Part shown: one piece after another, positions 33,281 through 45,820 of the stretch
Position numbering within the stretch: position 1 is the stretch's first letter
Layout of the letters: each line of letters begins with the position of its first letter
NCBI GenBank assembly: GCA_033439255.1
Contig: CM065883.1
Coordinates: 2,914,001-2,978,000 of the forward strand
DNA: 64,000 nt
Direction of reading: 5' to 3'
From: Hericium rajendrae
Taxonomy: Eukaryota > Basidiomycota > Agaricomycetes > Russulales > Hericiaceae
Translations under genes and position numbers: made by a program
The notes under the pieces: generated by a model
Seen by the model: only the letters and a program-made list of their open reading frames with translations
The model's database searches: none
What the model was told of the DNA's origin: nothing

Positions 33281-34511
33281 TGGGAGCAGTTTTGCAAATA
33301 TCAAGCTTCGAACATGCTAATTCAACATGGATGATAGAAATGACATGCTCACATATTTTATTAGCTGCAAGTCTGACTGAGGGAGAGGTCACACAATGCA
33401 CCATGCTACAAGATGTGTGCCACCGAAGGCGGCCAGAAAAATATTGATTACATCTAGAAAATGCCAAATTCTTGATGAAAACATACATGCATTGTCTGCA
33501 TCATGGTTATGCTAAGCACCTCCGAGCACGCAGACATCAAGTGTAACCGAGAAATTGTGCAGAACCTGCAAGGCATGCTGCCTTGAGTTAATTTAATTCT
33601 TTTCGAATTAATTAATTCTTTTTCAGTCCAAACTATGCCCACCTATAATTCGACTGCCATTCTACAAGCTGAGAACCGAATCCTCCGATGAAGAGCGCCG
33701 GTCCGAGTCGTACACTCGTTCTGTGAATGAAGCCCAATCGGCTCAAGAATGGGATGGGGCAATGTATGTACCTTGCATGTCATCATAACGACAACTCAAC
33801 AGAGACTCCTATTGCTTGAGCATCAGCTAATAGGGCATACTAGAGCGAGTAGAGCGACGTCCGACATGTATTGGAGTCTATCAGTCCACCTATACCATGT
33901 CTACTCTTCCTTCCTTCCCCGACAAGACGATCGGTCATGAACAGGCGGAGAAAAGTCGGTAAATTGATTCCATGGTGTGGGTAGAGTCCGGCATCCCCCG
34001 GGCCGCTCGAGTCGCTCGATTTCGACTTGGAGACCAACTCTGCAATGCTCATTCTCATGCTGTAACCTTCGATCGAGGCATCCGATGGCCAGCTTGTATC
34101 TTGACGATGTTACCCGATTTTTATCGAACAATTCAAGGGACGTTCATCAACTACAGATAATTCCTTGCAGTCGCGCTGAAGGCCAACCTTCGAGCTCTTC
34201 GTCTACTTACGAATCTCCAGAGAGTTGATCGACTTACATGTACAGCCTCACACGGATGACGCGATGTATCACTTCAATCTGCATCGATAAACCGAGACAC
34301 TGGTATTTCATCAGCGCTGATCCATTTATACCAGCCATATACCAGCCAGTTTCGCAAGATTTCGCACCGTCGTGCGCATGATTGATTTCAAAGCCTCGTC
34401 AAAGGCGGCGCTGGAGTGGATGCATGACCTGCACCCTGCTCAGGGGAGCTCTCAGGCGCCGTGGTATATGAAGGGCGCGAGTCGTATCGCACCAGTTCGT
34501 CTTCTGTTCCC
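33281..34511 (+). other. Intergenic, no supported gene
   Basis: From the retrotransposon target site to the aldo-keto reductase start. Only short ORFs without recognisable motifs. A TTTATA stretch about 190 bp before the reductase ATG is a weak promoter candidate. Confidence 0.45.
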
Positions 34512-35995
34512 ATGGCTCAGCCTAGCTTTACTTTGAACACCGGCGCCTCCATCCCCGCCATCGGTGAGTCCGCATATATGAGTGTCATGTCCTGAGAACA
34601 CAACTCATAAAGCACTCCGTCAGCCCTTGGTACATGGGGCGGGATGACGGCGGAGGAGCGCAAAGTCGACGTGGTAGCTCCGTGGATCCTATCCGCGCTC
34701 AAGGTAACACAGAAGAAGAAGCAAAGGTGGTCATATTGCTGACCATGAGCCGCGCATCAGGCAGGCTACAGACACCTCGATACTGCGTACTCCTATGGTC
34801 AGTATGCCTACCAGAAACTGGCTTGTGTTTGTTGATTTGAATGTCATTAGGTACCGAGACGGGCGTCGCAGAAGCGATTCGGCAGTCTGGGATTCCGCGC
34901 AAAGACCTCTTTATTACCACCAAACTGTCGTATGTACAATGCTTCTCCGTATCTTTGGACATCTTTGTAATGCCTTGACGCATTTTGATACAGTTGGCAT
35001 CACGGACACAAGGTCGCCGAGTCGATCGACCAAAGCCTGCAAAATCTGGGCACAGACTACGTAGACTTAGTATAGCACACCATCCCGTCAACCTTTCATA
35101 TCATATGCTGAACTGCACTTCATAGTATCTCCTCCACTGGCCTCAAGTCGCCAAGTTCATCTCAGGTACACACCTTCAACCCACTTCTATGAACGTCTTC
35201 ACTGACGACGCGCACTAGACGAGCAATGGTACCCCAAAGATCACAATGGAGACCTGGAGGTGGTCGACACGCCCACATTCAATGAGATCTGGGCCGAGCT
35301 GGAAAAGGTGCTCGCGAGCGGAAAGGCCAAGGCCATTGGCGTCAGCAACTTCTCGATCAAGAAGTCCGTTTTCCGTGCCCGTCCGTGGAATATCATTGCT
35401 GATGTGTAGATAGCCTCGAGAAACTGCTCACCACGGCGAAGATCGTGCCCGCCGTGAACCAAGTCGAGTGAGTCCCATCATGTCTCTCACAAGGCAGAAC
35501 ATCTAAACGCGCACGAAGGTTGCATCCCGCTCTCGCGCAGACCGAGTTGTTCGAGTACTGCAAAGCAAAAGACATCCTCCTCGCAGCCTACACCCCCAGC
35601 GGTCCGCCCTTCCTCTCGATCCTCTCACATACAAACTGAAAGCATTTCGGACAGGCTACGCCACCATCCGGAACCACCCCCTCATCGCCGCGCTTGCGCA
35701 GAAGTACAAGTCCACACCGAACCAGATCACGCTTGGCTGGCACCTTGCGCGCGGCAACGTTGTCATCCCGGGCAGCAAGAACGCCGAGCGGCAGAAGGAG
35801 AACCTCGCTGTGAGTGCATATTTTTTTGTGCCGCACCTGTTTGTGCAGCGCTGACGCGCCTGGAAGCCGGTGGTCGGCTTGGAGGAGGAGGATGTGGCGA
35901 AGATCACGGCGCTCGATAGCGGGACGCGGTACTGCAATAAGCCGAACGAGAGCGGGAAGGTGTTTGGGTGGACGCTCGAGCAGCTGGGGTGGTGA
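34512..35995 (+). CDS. Aldo-keto reductase
   Basis: NADPH-dependent reduction of aldehydes or ketones, cytosolic. Eleven exons join to 309 aa: 34512-34563, 34624-34703, 34761-34797, 34851-34929, 34994-35069, 35126-35165, 35219-35363, 35414-35467, 35519-35601, 35655-35809, 35867-35995. The catalytic tetrad is complete: Asp51 and Tyr56 (YRHLDTAYSYG), Lys81 (FITTKLS), His112 (YLLHWP). GVSNFSIK and the C-terminal NVVIPGSKN cofactor-binding motif are also present. Closest in layout to yeast Gcy1/Ypr1-type enzymes; physiological substrate unknown. Its stop is 93 bp from the convergent GH92 copy 2. The length is normal and no break is seen. Confidence 0.9.
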
Positions 35996-36088
35996 TATGC
36001 GCGCCGAAGAACAAGCATGGGAAGCCAAAGAACCATGTAGAATATACCTGCAATACAAAAGACATTCCATTCCCCTCGGGCCGTGCGG

Positions 36089-39054
36089 TTAGGCGTTCAG
36101 CGTGCCGGATGCCCATTGCGCGGGCGTGGCGCTCATCTCGAACACGATGTCTCCGCCGTGCGCGATCTGCTGGTGCGTGATCACCGCTTTGTCTACGGGC
36201 TGCCCGTCGATGGTGAGTGACACGACGTAGGGCTTCTGTGCTGCGCCCGAGGCGGAGATTCGCAGAGGCTTGGGAGCGCCGGGTAGGTGGATGGTAACAG
36301 AGTCAAAGAACGGGCTGAGATTGAAAGAGAAGAGAAAAGGTAAGTACACTGTGTGGGATGCGGCGGAGATGTTCTGACCTTCCGACTACATACTCGCCCG
36401 AGGCGGGGTTTACGGGGTAGAAGCCCAGGGCGCTGAAGATGTACCACGCGCTCATCTGGCCGCAGTCCTCGTTCTGTCCAGCAGCGCATCAGATCCGTCA
36501 GAATGGACGTAGACATGGACGCACGCCAGATAGCCCATCGACGGTGTTGTTGTAGTTTACAGCTGCGATCTGCCGGATGCGGGCCTGCGACTTGGACGCC
36601 GCGTCCGCCATGGAGTACAGATACGGGATATGGTGCGACGGCTGTCTAGACTGATCAACGCATGGCGGTATCCACACGGGTCGCGCGACGCACCTCATTG
36701 GCATGATCATTGTGCCCTCCATCGAAATGCGCATCCAGGCTCTGGACGAACAGGGCGTTGCCCCCGCGCGCCTCGATCAGCTTGTCGATGGCGTGCACGA
36801 CGTCGAACGAGTACGCCCACTTGTCGCCCTCCGTCCAGCCCGCGTCCGCGCCGGCCCAGGCCCCGCTCGCGTTGCGCGCCTCCATGAACTGCGTTGCGTT
36901 GTTGTAGATCGCGAAGGGCGCGGCCATGGAGCGGTTCAGGAAGAAGGCTGCGTCGTCGCTCTTGTTTACGTGTGAGGCGACGGTCGAGACGGCGAAATCG
37001 TCGTCTGTGAAGGGTCAACAGATGTGCGTTTCGGAAGAGGGGATGTTGACGTACATGCATAGTCGAGGGTGCGCGAACCGGCCTCCGAATGGATGTCGTT
37101 CGCGACCCAGCCTTTGGGCGCATACACGGTCGAGAGGCCGGCACGAACCTCGTAGCCTACATTCTCTTGCCTGTCCGCATACCTGAAATGGACGGGCGAT
37201 AAATTAATTGTCCAAGTCCGCCAATAGAGATGAGAGCAGTACTCACACAATGGTACTGTCATTCACGGGAGGCACCGTTGCGTCTTTATGGACGGCTTCG
37301 TAGGCGAGATTAAGGTCAAAGCCGGTGATGTTTTTCAATACCGCTTCCGCGACGAGGGAATCTGCATGGGTGCCGACCTGGACGATGTGTTAATATCCCT
37401 ACTGTTTTGAGGAACACTTCAGAAGTTATACCATGATATTGGTTTCTGATAAGCCCATAAGTGAAATTATTATCATAAATAAATGAAACGAACGCACCGA
37501 CTATGTTCTTCCACATCGGTAGCCAGCCTCCCTGTATCATACTTGCAGGTTAACCGGTAAAACAGAAACGGTCAGAACATTTATCACGGACCTCCTTATA
37601 GTCTTGCAGCATGCTCCTCACCATGCCTGGTATCCTCTCTGGAGCGAGCAATATCTCCCATGCCCATTCAGAACGATAAGTATCCTACTTACCATATGAG
37701 CGACAGAACTCAAATCCAAGGATTAACGCATACCCAGATTGAATAGCCGGTATACGAATCGCCTTCGTGGACGGAGTCGTCATACCCTGAATAATACCGG
37801 CCATCCTCGCTTTGCTCGTAAGGATACTGATCGTCGTTAACAGGACATCCTAGTATATTTACATAGAAGCAACTCACTTGTAACGAATGGAACACAGCCG
37901 TATAGAACATGGCGAGCTGATCGTCGGTCGCGCCTTCAACTTCGATGCGGTCCAGCTTGTCCGCCCACGCCATACGCGTCTTCCGCGCGGTCTCCTCGAG
38001 ACTAGTCCCGTCCGGCACCTCTTTCTCCAGATTCTCCCTCGCTTGCTCGACAGAGATAAACGACACACCCACGCGGACGTTGACCTCGCGCGTCCCCTCC
38101 GCAAACCGCGCATAGCCGCCAAGCATCGTCCCGTTCCGGCCGTGCTCATGCTCACGGAGCGTCCCATTGCTTGCAGTCCCGAATCCCGCGAAAGGCGCGT
38201 CGAACCGCGCGCAGAAGTAGCCGTGGAAGCTGGGCGCCGCGTTGGGTCCAATGATGAAGTCCTGCCGCTCGGGATTGGACCCGGTGATCTCGCGCGCGGC
38301 GGGGTCGATGGCGATGCTCCCGTGCGGATACGTCAGGTTTGTCAGGTCGGAGGAGCCGACGACGGACGCGCGCGTCGCTTCGAGGAGCACGTACGGTGCC
38401 GACGTGTTGGAGAACGTGAAGCGGAGATGTCCGACACGAGATGCTGCGCTTCGAGTGAGCTATACAATATATTAGAACAGGAGACGGAAAGACGCACTGG
38501 CACTCTGCTCGGCTGTGATTCTCCCGCCTTCGGTCGCTTCCATGTCCGCTTTGTAGTAGCTCGCGGTCAACACTTCGGAGGACCTGTCAAATGGCATGCC
38601 GCGCTGTTCGAAGATGCTCCGCACGGCACCGGCGCCAGGAGCAACAACGACTTGGCCGCTCTCGCCCATCCAAATCGCGGGTTGATGCGTGCCCTGGAAG
38701 CCGTAGATGGCAGTGTCGGTACTGTTGTATGGGAGCGCAGACACGTAGTTCTGCCGCGTCTGAGCGACCCAGCGGGTCATGGCGAAAGGCGGCGCGGTGG
38801 ACGGTATCATGCCTCCAGTGGAATGCGGCCGGATACCCCCATTGCCGATCAACCTGAGAAACGAGGTGAGCATGTCTCAACTTGCGAGGCTTATTCGAGA
38901 CGCACGGGTTTACATGATCCACGGCAGCACTCGCGGGCTCACGGAAGGCGGACGCAGGCAGCTGACGGGAGGAGACAGAAAGAACGGCCAGAAGAAGCAC
39001 GGAACCTATAGAGATGTGGACAAACATCCGCCCACTATTGAGCTGTAAGTGCAT
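36089..39054 (-). CDS. GH92 family alpha-1,2-mannosidase, secreted (copy 2)
   Basis: Paralogue of the GH92 gene at 2.3-5.2 kb, with the same motifs: NPLIGNGG, STAPPFAMTRWVAQTRQNYV, YARFAEGTREVNVRVGVSFIS, VGYEVRAGLSTVY, GSRTLDYA, FDGGHNDHANE, NEDCGQMSAWYIFSALGFYP. Signal peptide near MFVHISIGSVLLLAVLSVSS; the start is ATG 39054 or, in frame, the ATG at 39027. Several introns match copy 1 in position, including the tiny exon encoding TNIM (near 37430-37450). The N-terminal motif reads NGGIRPHSTGGM where copy 1 has NGGDTPNGSGGM. Length is about 760 aa. Both copies look functional. Convergent with the aldo-keto reductase. Confidence 0.9.
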
Positions 39055-39699
39055 GGTGTTCAATTGCCCGTACAGGAGGATGGATGATCTGCGTGAGTTA
39101 TAAAGCACTACACCTAGTCATGGGACATCTGTGCTGTTTCGATTCATGCAGATATGAAATAGCAATGTCGAAAACCGGGACGTCATCAACGTGCTTTCTG
39201 ACCGTTCGTCTTTGCGGGCCCTAGCTTCCACTGCGAAGCAACAAACGTGTCAGATTCCATATGGACTCGATACGGCCCGTGCGGGCCTCACGGGACCGAC
39301 AAAGGGCTTAGTTGTCAAGATATGTAGAGATAGGTCAAGACACGTTCGGGTTGAACGCACCTTAAGTCCGTCCGGTGACTTGGCCTCATGATCGCTGCAT
39401 TATTAAGATGATGGATACATGAAACCTGCAGCCTTCCAACGCATTCTCGACTTGGAGAGGGAAAACGAACTCCGATGTCGGCAATCGATGGAACAATTGC
39501 TATCATGCACTTTATTGTGCTAGGAGAATAACAGCGAACGTGCCAAATCCGATTTGTCAAAGTCATCATGCAGGGATGCTGATGCCTAGGTCTGATCGGC
39601 ATTGATATACCATGAACGACCGTGTTTCATTAAGACTTGTCTCCAGCCGGTGAGTTGACACTGAGGGGTGATCAATTCGATTCGCCATTCGTGACGTAT
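39055..39699 (+). other. Intergenic, no supported gene
   Basis: Shared upstream region of GH92 copy 2 and 3' flank of orphan copy 2. No repeats or motifs that I can support. Confidence 0.45.
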
Positions 39700-40663
39700 T
39701 CAGGATGATTGGTGGTCTTCGTCGGCATCGTACAGAATGCGTAAGGCTTTGGCCAATTTTGAGTCCTCGACAAGATCTTTACACCACACGCGACCTCGCT
39801 TCATAAACACTTTGCCTTCGCCGGGCAATGTCGTATCGGCAACGGGAGGAGGATTAGGGACCGGTTTCGGAGGGATGAGGATCTTCAAAAGGCGCAGCAC
39901 TATTACACGTCTGCCCTCGTGTTCAGGCAGCGTCGATCGCTCGAACCGGCATAGGACAGATCCTTCTATGAAACAGGCAACGCGGCTTACTTCGCTGTGC
40001 ATACGAGAAAATACGGAACGCACCATCGAAAAGTCGAACAGAGTGATGACCCCAGTGGAAAAAAGCTGCGACATATTGAAAACTGAACCTAACTTGATGC
40101 TTCCGCCCCGCAGCATAGACCAAGATTACTTGGCGGCATTTGATGAGGTCCAGTACGAAAGGATCGCTCAGACTGCTGATGAGCCGTTTGGTGTTGCCTT
40201 GGCCTGGTCCATTTGGGTCAGGAAAATCCGAGATGGTTGTTGGGTCAATCAGTCCGTCATGAATCAGGAGGCGCAATAAAGCATTCTTCGGGGTGAGAGC
40301 GGTGACGGACAGGTGCCACGGATAGCCCTTAAGATAGGTGAGATCGTGTCCGAGGGAGAAACTGGCTGGATCGCTGTCCTCTGTCACGCGAAAGCGTATC
40401 TGCGGCTGCGATGGGTTCTGTGGATGACTGTAAAGGTATAAGAATTCATGCGTTCCGGGAGGAAACGATACAGATGTTCGGCGTATGGTGCCGCTGCCAT
40501 GGTCAAGGATTCCGAAGTGATAGTTAATTCTAACGGACTGTGCCTGATCCGGTAGCATTATGTATACCATAGGCTGTCTCGTGCCTGATAGATCCAAAAA
40601 GCATCCCGAGTCGAGACGCCTAGGATCAAGAGTAGTGAAGATCCTGTTTGCACGCAGCTGCAT
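39700..40663 (-). CDS. Orphan family protein, copy 2 (unknown function)
   Basis: Exons 40663-40024 and 39965-39700, 301 aa, joined in phase 1. Starts MQLRANRIFTTLDPRRLDSG. Family blocks: FPPGTHEFLYLYSHPQNP, QIRFRVTEDSDPASFSLGHD, LLRLLIHDGLIDP, LSDPFVLDL, and in exon 2 GSVLCRFERSTLPEHEGRR and LPGEGKVFMKRGRVWCKD. No signal peptide or membrane span. It is the most diverged of the three minus-strand copies. The conserved final exon is 266 nt in copies 2, 3 and 4. Confidence 0.7.
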
Positions 40664-42000
40664 GCCTCTCCGATTCCCTAACAGTGGGTTTGAACGGTCA
40701 ACACTATCGCCCGTTGCAGCACCCTACATTCAGAGTCAGTAGCGATATTAGTCTTCAGACGGCATGACTTGCAGAAAGCGGCTTCGTGTCCGGAGCATGA
40801 AACGAACTTGCACTGCGGTCTGCGGTCCGCGACGACGCATGGAGCAGACGCGACTTGATGGCGATGTGCGGCGGAGAGAAGAGCGAAGATGCTCTTCTGC
40901 AGGACCCCAGGGCCAGTCTCATTGTATGAGATTATCAAAAGCTTGAAAGCTCCGAGACCGCTGGCCAAGCGACACACCCAGCACTTGAACGTTGGACTTC
41001 AGAATTAAAGTTTCAATTCTAGCACTGCGACAGTGACAGCCGAAATTAGAGAATCCGAGGATCTTCTGTGCATCTCGAGTCATGCTCACCTGGGATATCT
41101 GTGCAAAGCCAATTGTGAGGATGTGTCACTAGACTATGCTGTAGACTTGCAGTCTCTTGCAGTACTCGGTGAAGTGTTGTTGGCAACGATGAAGTTGAAC
41201 GTCGATTGCGAGAGGTTGCCGGCGGCAGCAGGCTCCTCGGATGCAGCCGGCGGGCGCTTCAAGTTTCAACTGAGCGAACTCTCGCAACGCCCACAAAATT
41301 TGATCAGAGAGAGAGATGGAATCATTCATAATCTCACACAGCATGTCATTTACATCTCTCATTCATCTTGAATAGAAACTAACAGATGCATGGGATTCCC
41401 TCGAACAAAATGAGCCGAGTCTACATCCACTCCAAAGACAAAGAAATCTGCGAGGCCAGCGGGGATGCAAGGCCCCCATGACGATGTACGCGGTCGCGAG
41501 TGGGAGGGTAACAGCATGCCCAGCGTGGGCCTATGATCTCGACAGCATCTTTGATCGCGCCTTCGAGGCCGCCCAAACATGCACCGTCTTCTGCACAGGA
41601 AATTCTTCTTGTCTGCATGCCCTTGGATGAAAGATTGGATCGAATTGGGGTCATGCACGCAGGTAATGCTCGACGATGCGACAGCGTCCTTCAGCAGAGG
41701 ATTTCCAAAAGACATGATCTCACCCGCATGCATTAAGCATCGGCATCAGTAAGGAGTCTAGCGATTAAATGGTGTTCACGCGATTACAAACCAGTGAGTG
41801 TTGAATCCCAAATCAGCTGAGATAGTCGCCTGCTCTATAAGACACGTACTATGATGCCCAAGTCTGGCCCGGGATCAGTGCCGCACACCCGCTCATGCAT
41901 GCTCCTACGAAATTATTTGACATGCGCGGATGGCCGCACGCAATGTACGATTCACCTGTAGCCCGGTGACCTCCGATCGAATCCACCGTCCAGGACATAT
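40664..42000 (+). other. Intergenic; right part is the left flank of the segmental duplication
   Basis: Short ORFs only (41359-41733 minus is the longest), with no domain I recognise. From about 41590 the sequence resembles 46572 onward (shared CTTCTGCACAGGAAATTCTT and later blocks), marking the start of the 2 kb duplicated segment that contains copy 3. Confidence 0.5.
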
Positions 42001-43021
42001 TCAGGAGAGCTCAGGACCCTCGTCCGCATCATACAGCATTCGCAAGACCCTGTTCTTCTTCGAGTCCTTGTCGACATCTGTATACCACACACGGCCACGC
42101 TTTGTAAACAGCTCACCCTCAGCTGGCAGGGGCAGATCATACTCGGATGGACGCCCAGGGATACGTTTCGGCGGGACAAGCATCTTCAAAAGGCGTATCA
42201 CGATCGCGCGTTTGCCCGCATGTTGCGGTAGCGTCGAGCGCTCGAACCGACACAAGGCCGATCCCTCTGCAACCAATGCCCACCAGATCGTCAGTTCCAC
42301 GATGCTCCAAAGAAAGATGGCGCCCACCCTCATAGAGCGGCACGAGGTCGTGCTCCTGGTTGTGATACCCAAAGTGCGGCAGCACGAGCATGATAGGGTA
42401 TTCGTCCCCCACAGCTATGATTCGATGCCGGTACATCGCAAAGCTGATCCCGAACGGCTCGCACAAGCTGCCGATGACGCGCCTGAGCCGCCGATGTATT
42501 TTCACCGAATCCCGCAGCTCCGCGATGAGCCGCGCGTCGAGCAGCCCGTCGCGGAGCAGCAGGCGCAGCAGCGCATCGGTCGGCGCACGCGCGGCGATGG
42601 CCGCGACGGAGAGGTACCACACATAGCCCTTGTCGTAGAGCAGATCGTGCCCGCGCGCGAAGCTCGCCGGGTCGCTGTCCGGCGTCACGCGGAAGCGGAT
42701 CTGCGCGTGCAGCGGGTTGTGCGGGGTGGCGTGGAAGTAGAGGAAGCCGTGCGTGCCAGGCGGGAACGCGATGCGGTCGTACTCGACTTCGGTGGTGCCG
42801 CGTTTGCGGTGTCTCTCGTAGTAGACGAGGGGTTGGGATTTCGGGTAGGAGTCGTGGCCCGGGAAGGACGCGTAGATGCTGGCGTCGGCAATGCCTGAGA
42901 TGTCCACGAAGCACTCAGAGTGAAGACGCGCTGGATCGAGGGTGGTGATGGTCCTGTTTGGGGGCCGTCGTGGTGACAGTGCGTCCGAGAGAGGAACTGC
43001 ATGGTCTATTGCATCCTGCAT
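42001..43021 (-). CDS. Orphan family protein, copy 3 (unknown function)
   Basis: Exons 43021-42328 and 42266-42001, 319 aa. Starts MQDAIDHAVPLSDALSPRRP. Blocks: TITTLDPARLHSECFVDISG, IAFPPGTHGFLYFHATPHNP, AQIRFRVTPDSDPASFARGH, YVWYLSVAAIAARAPTDALL, LLRDGLLDARLIAELRDS, LPHFGYHNQEHDLVPLYE, then GSALCRFERSTLPQHAGKR, VPPKRIPGRPSEYD and LPAEGELFTKRGRVWYTD. Nearly a twin of copy 4. The conserved sequence looks globular with mixed strand and helix. Both exons are open, so the gene is probably functional; the role is unknown. Confidence 0.75.
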
Positions 43022-44221
43022 TCGACCATTGCGCGTCTTTAATGTTCGCAGATTCCGAGGATGCATTTGGGATCCTACTGAGTGCATTTCTGTATTGGTA
43101 GGACATGACGATTCTGCGTTGATGTCGCACTCCAGAGCTCGGGACAAAGAGGCAGGGATGGAAAGCGGACGCGTATGGGGAAGACGTGACAAAACAAGTC
43201 TGCGAGTCAGGGATGAGGGGAAGAGTAGCCGCGATGAAAGCCGCCAAAAGCATGCAGCCAGATTCATTGCAAAGCGTCTACCCTGAAAGTTGGAATGTTA
43301 ATCAATATGCGAGAGTGTCTATGGATTGAAGTGCTCCGAGTCAGTCTGTCTGACAGAACGATGTACCCATGAGTTTTGCGTACCTTGCGCTTTCAGCCTG
43401 TCAGCGGCGGCCGTCAGCATTGACTTCAAACACTCCAAGCACGTTGAAGGTGAACGTCTGGCGTTGACAACGACGAGGTTCAAGCTAGTAAACGACGGCA
43501 AGCGACATTCACCTCGAACGAATTGTACGCGGCCTCGCCGGCCCGGCTTCAGTTTACTAAATTAGTCTGACTGTTGACTTGAATGGCGTTCAATGCGACT
43601 TTGACGACATCGTGCTCATTTCACTTTCAATTTAAGCTTCGGGTCGCATGAAGCCCGTTAGAACTCACTTCACTCAAGCCCACCTGTATCTCACCCGAAG
43701 GGTATCCCTCTTTTTTCTTTTTCTAAAAACAAAATCACAATTTTGCTGAGACGCTCATAAGTACCTTTCACTTATCGCAAAATGAATGGCAGGAGGATAT
43801 GTTTCAGTCCCCAAATCATGGAAATTGTGATCGTGACCTGGTCCTGGGCAGGCCTGGGGAACCGATATACCGAGAAAACACACGCGAAATGGGAAAGCAA
43901 CGCGGATGAGCATCATTAGCTCAACGCCGAGGAACTCGACCGTCCGCAGATCGGCTCGAATTGGCTGGCAGACCGAACGGGCGCAATAGGCTGCAACGTT
44001 GATGCACAACACATGTTTTTGTGCATAAGCAGTATGCATCATATTGTATCGGCGCCGTTGGCTGAAACAGGGAAATACAGTGGGCGAAAGCGAACAGTCA
44101 GATCCAGAAATGCACAATGTTAACCACAATTATCCCAAAAAAAACATGAACCAAACTCAAAGCTCACGTCTCTGGCACGTCTACGTGCCTTACGACCACA
44201 GCATGATGCGCGCCCGCCCTA
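43022..44221 (+). other. Intergenic; left part belongs to the segmental duplication
   Basis: From 43022 to about 43600 similar to 47974-48545 (upstream region of copy 4), so the copies share promoters as well as coding sequence. The rest to 44221 has no supported gene. Confidence 0.5.
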
Positions 44222-45820
44222 CTACATTGCCAACACGTCCTTTAGCCCCTGGTTCCAGACGACAAACCCCTCGTTCGCGCGCAGCGGACACGCGCACTCC
44301 TCCGCAACTTCGCACTCATAGCGCAGCACGCCGCCCCACGACCCGCGCCCGGGCGGCGGCCCCATCTGCTCATGCAGATCCTGCACCCACACGCGCGCGA
44401 GGCCCGCGCCGGCATCGCGCCGCGCGCGCACGAAGCCCCGCAGCACGCACCACGGCAGCAGCGCGTGGAAGCGGCCGCACACGAGGCGCAGCGTGTGCAG
44501 CGCGGGGCTCGCGGGCGGCGTGAGCGCGTCGAGGACGTCGGGGAGGTGGAATCCCGGGAGGAGCACGAGCGTGTGCAGGCGCGGCAGCGCCGTGAAGAGC
44601 GCGGCCCACGTCTCGCGCGCGGGCTCGATATGCACTGACGCACCGGGGGCGTGCGGGCCGAGCCAGAGCTCGCGCACGGCGGATAGAGGGAAGGCGTGCG
44701 CGAGCGCGAGGAGCGAGTGCTCGAAGAAGCGCGGGGGGTCGACAACCCAGGTCGAGAAGAGCTCGAAGGTGGAGCGGCCGTTGCTACCGCAGAGAGCCAT
44801 CGTGCCGGGGGCGCCGAGGAGCAGCTTCGTCGCGCCGTGGAGAGGGTGGAGGTGCGTGAGGTCGGCGGGGAGCGCGGAGGTGATGACGTGGTCGTTGGAT
44901 TGGGGGGTAGTTGCGAGGAGGGAGGTGAAGTTGCATGTGGCGGGGATGTCGAGGCAGGCGAGGAAAGGGTGTACCATGTTCCATAGAGACTCGGTGATGC
45001 TCAGCTCCTGCAGGTGATTGAGTGTTATTCGGGGCTGCGGTGGAAGGACAGACGTGATCGCGCCCTGCAAGTGGAGGATCTCGAGATCCGGGCTGTTGCG
45101 GATGATGTCGTATAGATCGTGGCAACGCATCTGGCCTCTAAGGTGGAGGTGCAGATGCGTGAGATCCTTGAATACATTGCCTGCGGTGTGCGGAATACCG
45201 CGCAAAGTCAGATGTCGAAGGGCTGGAGTGGAGCCGCTGAAAAGAATCGGGATGTCCGTGTCCGTGTCCGTGGCACCTTGCCTGGAAACATCGACGTAGA
45301 GTGTTTCCAGGCGGGTGGGTTCTGCAGTGGCTGTGCGGAAGACGTCCTCCAGAGGTATACCCGGGCCCTTTCCACATGCCTTCCGTTGGATGGAAAGAGA
45401 AGCAATTCGACGTGCAACCGGACGAAGTAGATCCAGGAACCATTTCCTGTCGACTGCGATAGGCAGATCGACGCGAATTCGTAAAGGCGCCGAACGCGAG
45501 CGAGTGAGACATGCCGTCATCAGGTCGAAGCTGTAATCGCTGTGAATGCTTGCCCATAACGGTGATGAACCTAGCGTGATGTCCTTCCATTGGCGAGAAA
45601 CATGAGATAAAGCGAGCGTGCGACGCGGGCAGTGGAAATCATCAAGAGAGCAATCTGGAAAGTGCTCATGGGAAGCAAAAGCGATGATCTGAGCAATGAT
45701 CTCGGTGGCAAGGCCGACTGTAGACCGAGCCTGGGACCTGCAAACAAATCCAAAATAAGCTAACTCGTCTCATGGAGGGTCAGCCGGTCCATACCCAGAC
45801 ATGGGTTCCTTTGCGCTCAT
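44222..45820 (-). CDS. F-box protein with leucine-rich C-terminal half
   Basis: Substrate-recognition subunit of an SCF ubiquitin ligase. Exon 1 45820-45795 and exon 2 45737-44222 give 513 aa. The F-box is at about residues 14-65 (GLATEIIAQIIAFASHEHF, then RRTLALSHVSRQWKDITLGS and PLWASI), a typical Agaricomycete form. The rest has irregular leucine-rich segments (LRHLTLRGIPHTAG, DLEILHLQGAIT, LHTLRLVCGRFHALLPW). F-box genes of this kind are hugely expanded in Agaricomycetes and individual targets are unknown. It lies between the two copies of the segmental duplication and is itself not duplicated there. Confidence 0.8.

Noticed and set aside
42137-43267. 376-codon ORF as the full product of orphan copy 3
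   Set aside because: Its C-terminal 50 codons read through the conserved intron, and its N-terminal 80 codons are not shared with copy 4; the two-exon model matches the family.
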